Shown here: piece after piece, positions 24,812 to 26,649 of the stretch
How positions within the stretch are numbered: the stretch's first letter is position 1
Layout: each line of letters begins with the position of its first letter
Origin: an uncultured Prevotellaceae bacterium
Lineage (GTDB): Bacteria; Bacteroidota; Bacteroidia; Bacteroidales; Bacteroidaceae
Reading direction: 5' to 3'
DNA length: 26,649 nucleotides
Assembly: GCA_902771155.1 (NCBI GenBank)
Contig: CACXVS010000045.1
Location: 1-26,649 of the forward strand
Translations under genes and position numbers: made by a program
Notes under the pieces: generated by a model
The model's input: the letters and a program-made list of their open reading frames with translations, nothing else
What the model was told of the DNA's origin: nothing
Databases searched by the model: none

Positions 24812-25545
24812 AATCCTGCTGCTAAAATCTCTACTACATGTTTAAACTCTACATTCAGACCTTGCTTCTTGGCTATGCCCGCCATGTGCATCAGACAAGA
24901 ACAGTCGGGACCGGTTACGAATCTGGCACCGGTCTTCATGTGCCGCTGAATCTTGTCCAGTCCCATCTGCGCGCTGACGGCTGTCTCCTCCACAGAGAAC
25001 ATACCTCCAAAGCCGCAGCACTCATCAGGGCGCTCGGGCTCCAGTACCTGAATGCCGTCAACCAGGTTCAGCAGGTCTTTGATCTTATTAAAGGGTGCCA
25101 CATGCTCCTCACTGGGCGAACTCAAGCCCAACTCTCTAACACCGTGACAGGAGTTGTGCAGGCTCACCTTATGGGGGAAGGTGCCGAGTGGATGATCTAC
25201 CTGGATCACATCGTGCAGGAACTCCACCACGTCCATAATCTTGCCTGAGGTCATACACTCGTGTTTGCCTTCCAATAGGCGTGGATAGTTCAGTTTGATA
25301 AAGGCGGTGCAACTCACGGAGGGAGCCACGATGTAGTCGAACTCCTTGAATTTGTCTTCAAACTTCTCTGCCAGAGGGATGGCTTGTTTCTCGAAACCGG
25401 CATTGGCCATCGGCTGTCCACAGCATGTCTGGTTCAGTGGATACGTTACGTCAAGGCCTAAATGTTTCAGCAGTTTGTAGGTGGCGACACCCACTTGGGG
25501 ATACACCACATCTACATAACAGGGGATAAATAGTCCGATCTTCAT
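24808..25545 (-). CDS. lutA: Cysteine-rich (Fe-S)-binding protein LutA of lactate utilisation
   Basis: The 245-residue protein has two CCG domains: NQTCCGQPMANAG (about 40-52) and DECCGFGGMFSVEE (about 174-187), each with the cysteines that hold an Fe-S cluster in the glycolate oxidase GlcF/HdrB type of protein. LutA together with LutB and LutC converts L-lactate to pyruvate. It is the first gene of the operon, with a 4-nt overlap into lutB. A -7 box 50 bases upstream could be its promoter. No LldP permease or LutR regulator is in the window. Confidence 0.93.
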   Translation of the reverse strand: MKIGLFIPCYVDVVYPQVGVATYKLLKHLGLDVTYPLNQTCCGQPMANAGFEKQAIPLAEKFEDKFKEFDYIVAPSVSCTAFIKLNYPRLLEGKHECMTSGKIMDVVEFLHDVIQVDHPLGTFPHKVSLHNSCHGVRELGLSSPSEEHVAPFNKIKDLLNLVDGIQVLEPERPDECCGFGGMFSVEETAVSAQMGLDKIQRHMKTGARFVTGPDCSCLMHMAGIAKKQGLNVEFKHVVEILAAGL

Positions 25546-25594
25546 TGTTCTGTTAGTGTATTATTATTAATCCGTTTTTAGCTATTAATGGGTA

Positions 25595-25602
25595 CAAATA
25601 TA
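25595..25602 (-). promoter_or_regulatory. Possible -7 box of the lutABC operon
   Basis: On the minus strand this reads TATATTTG, matching TAnnTTTG, about 50 bases before the lutA ATG. The -33 box is not clear; AT-rich sequence surrounds it. Taken alone the match is weak. Confidence 0.4.
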
Positions 25603-25676
25603 GTGAAAAAGTTGCAATAAAGCTAATAATCTGATATTTTGTTTCCTTATTTTATGCTTTATTAAAACTAATTGCT

Positions 25677-25684
25677 TACCTTTG
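25677..25684 (+). promoter_or_regulatory. -7 box of the BI-1-like gene
   Basis: TACCTTTG followed by TG fits the Bacteroidetes -7 consensus and lies 42 bases before ATG 25727. The -33 region (about 25650-25657) is AT-rich without a clean TTTG. The 181 bases between lutA and this gene hold only these two divergent promoter signals. Confidence 0.55.
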
Positions 25685-25726
25685 TGGCATCATATTTGCT
25701 GTTTGAATCGTGAATAAGTAATAAGA

Positions 25727-26452
25727 ATGAGTATGAACTATAACGAATTGAATTTTGAGGCCGTCAATCGTGAGCGCGAACTCTCGATGTCGGCGGCCTT
25801 CCCCGCTTTGATGCGGAAAGTGTATGTATGGATGACGTTGGCCCTTGTCATCACCGGCGCTACGGCCTATGGCGTGGCAACGAGTCCTGGTGTGATGATG
25901 GCTATTGCCACGAACAAACTCTTGTTCTGGGGACTCATCATTGCCGAGTTTGGATTGGTGATCGGAATCACAGCGGCCATCAACAAGTTGTCGCTTACCA
26001 CGGCCACACTGTTGTTCGTGTTGTATTCCGTCATCAATGGTGCAACCATGTCGTTTATCTTTGCCATCTATACGATGTCGAGCATCGCCATGGTGTTCTT
26101 TATCACAGCCGGTACCTTTGCAGCGATGGCTATCATAGGTTATACCACCAAGGCCGATCTTTCTTCTATGGGAAAGATTCTTATTATGGCCTTGATTGGC
26201 ATCATCATTGCGACGGTGGTGAATATCTTCCTGAAGAGCACAGGACTTGAAATGATTCTCAGTTATCTGGGGGTGTTGGTCTTTGTAGGACTGACGGCTT
26301 ACGACTCTCAGAAGATTAAGCGTATGCTCATGATGGCTCCTGATGCCGGAGAAGGCGCTCAGAAGCTTGCTTTGCTTGGCGCACTTACGCTCTACCTCGA
26401 CTTTATCAACCTGTTTATTTACCTGTTGAGGATATTTGGCCGCAGGGAGTAG
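25727..26452 (+). CDS. Bax inhibitor-1/YccA family membrane protein
   Basis: The 241-residue product has about seven hydrophobic helices and family features: MRKVYVWMTLALVITGATAY in the first helix, TATLLFVLYSVINGATMSFI in the middle and LTAYDSQKIKRMLM before the last helix, with the conserved aspartate pair region of BI-1 proteins. The family acts as membrane proteins linked to calcium leak and, in bacteria (YccA), to FtsH protease regulation; the role here is unknown. A short hydrophilic N-terminus of about 30 residues precedes the first helix. A second ATG at 25733 is an alternative start. It is a single gene with its own promoter and terminator. Confidence 0.92.
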   Translation: MSMNYNELNFEAVNRERELSMSAAFPALMRKVYVWMTLALVITGATAYGVATSPGVMMAIATNKLLFWGLIIAEFGLVIGITAAINKLSLTTATLLFVLYSVINGATMSFIFAIYTMSSIAMVFFITAGTFAAMAIIGYTTKADLSSMGKILIMALIGIIIATVVNIFLKSTGLEMILSYLGVLVFVGLTAYDSQKIKRMLMMAPDAGEGAQKLALLGALTLYLDFINLFIYLLRIFGRRE

Positions 26453-26492
26453 TTTCGCACGTACATTATATATATTATATAGAGTCTGGTTG

Positions 26493-26533
26493 AAGGGGTT
26501 CCGTCGTGTGATCGACGGAATCCTTTCCTTTTT
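26493..26533 (+). terminator. Terminator of the BI-1-like gene
   Basis: AAGGGGTTCCGTCG (26493-26506), loop TGTGAT, and CGACGGAATCCTTT (26513-26526) form a 14-position stem with two G-T wobbles, then CC and TTTTT on the + strand. This is a strong factor-independent terminator 40 bases past the stop. Confidence 0.8.
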
Positions 26534-26606
26534 GTGTGCTATAAAGATGCGTTTTGTAAACAATCCCGAAAACTTTCGTTATTTAACAAATATTTCACGG
26601 AAAAAG

Positions 26607-26638
26607 TTTGGAGGGTATTTATATTTTTCGTACCTTTG
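26607..26638 (+). promoter_or_regulatory. Promoter for a gene beyond the right edge
   Basis: TTTG (26607-26610), 20 bases, TACCTTTG (26631-26638) then CA: a full Bacteroidetes promoter. The transcript would start near 26644, and its gene lies outside the window. Confidence 0.75.
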
Positions 26639-26649
26639 CACCCGCTTTC

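Noticed and set aside
25676..26563. 295-codon open frame on the minus strand
   Set aside because: It is antisense to the clear BI-1 gene and its terminator, and its product is rich in His, Arg and Gln with no domain features.

Overview
The window looks like a chromosomal segment of a Bacteroidales bacterium, most likely of the Prevotella/Segatella/Xylanibacter group. The main support is repeated promoters of the Bacteroidetes type (TTTG, about 20 bases, TAnnTTTG). Family content agrees: secreted TlpA-like proteins with DUF4369-like N-termini, a BspA-like leucine-rich repeat protein, DUF805, a LutABC operon and Bacteroidetes-style TrmB and Mrp proteins. No rRNA, tRNA, CRISPR array, transposase or phage gene was seen.

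Positions 1-5757 (+) hold an array of secreted proteins: a 5'-truncated thioredoxin-fold protein, a TlpA/DUF4369-like protein, a full-length paralogue of the first, a TPR protein and a fourth TlpA-like gene. The fourth gene is frameshifted at an A7 run. The first junctions all have exactly 6-nt spacers, and four genes share a nearly identical signal-peptide-coding start. A 48-codon chimeric remnant (5750-5896) ends the array. It is followed by about 350 bp of nested inverted repeats, then a convergent gene (7810-6245) for a membrane-spanning TPR protein with a possible DNA-binding C-terminus. Positions 7811-8182 contain a good candidate for a short + strand RNA (promoter, hairpin, terminator).

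Positions 16244-8183 (-) are a run of mostly housekeeping genes: S8 peptidase, xseA, xseB, then ilvE, DUF805, trmB, a BspA-like LRR gene and mrp. A very compact divergent promoter at 16249-16327 serves this run and the + strand operon 16354-22693. That operon encodes a MATE exporter, a cytidylate-kinase-like protein, a YfcE-like phosphoesterase, a 59-residue membrane protein, rfbB, purT, an FdtA-like ketoisomerase and a FemAB/GNAT-like protein. Most of its genes overlap or touch. The rfbB, ketoisomerase and acyltransferase-like genes suggest part of a dTDP-amino-sugar pathway whose other genes are elsewhere.

Positions 25545-22830 (-) encode LutA, LutB and LutC for L-lactate oxidation, followed by a divergent BI-1/YccA membrane protein (25727-26452), its terminator, and a promoter firing out of the right edge.

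The most interesting non-coding signal is an 85-nt foldback element present twice (6125-6209 and 22731-22815). Both copies lie between convergent genes, have identical 19-nt arms, and carry an inner hairpin whose stem is preserved despite base changes. It may be an undescribed dispersed structured repeat, perhaps acting as a two-way terminator.
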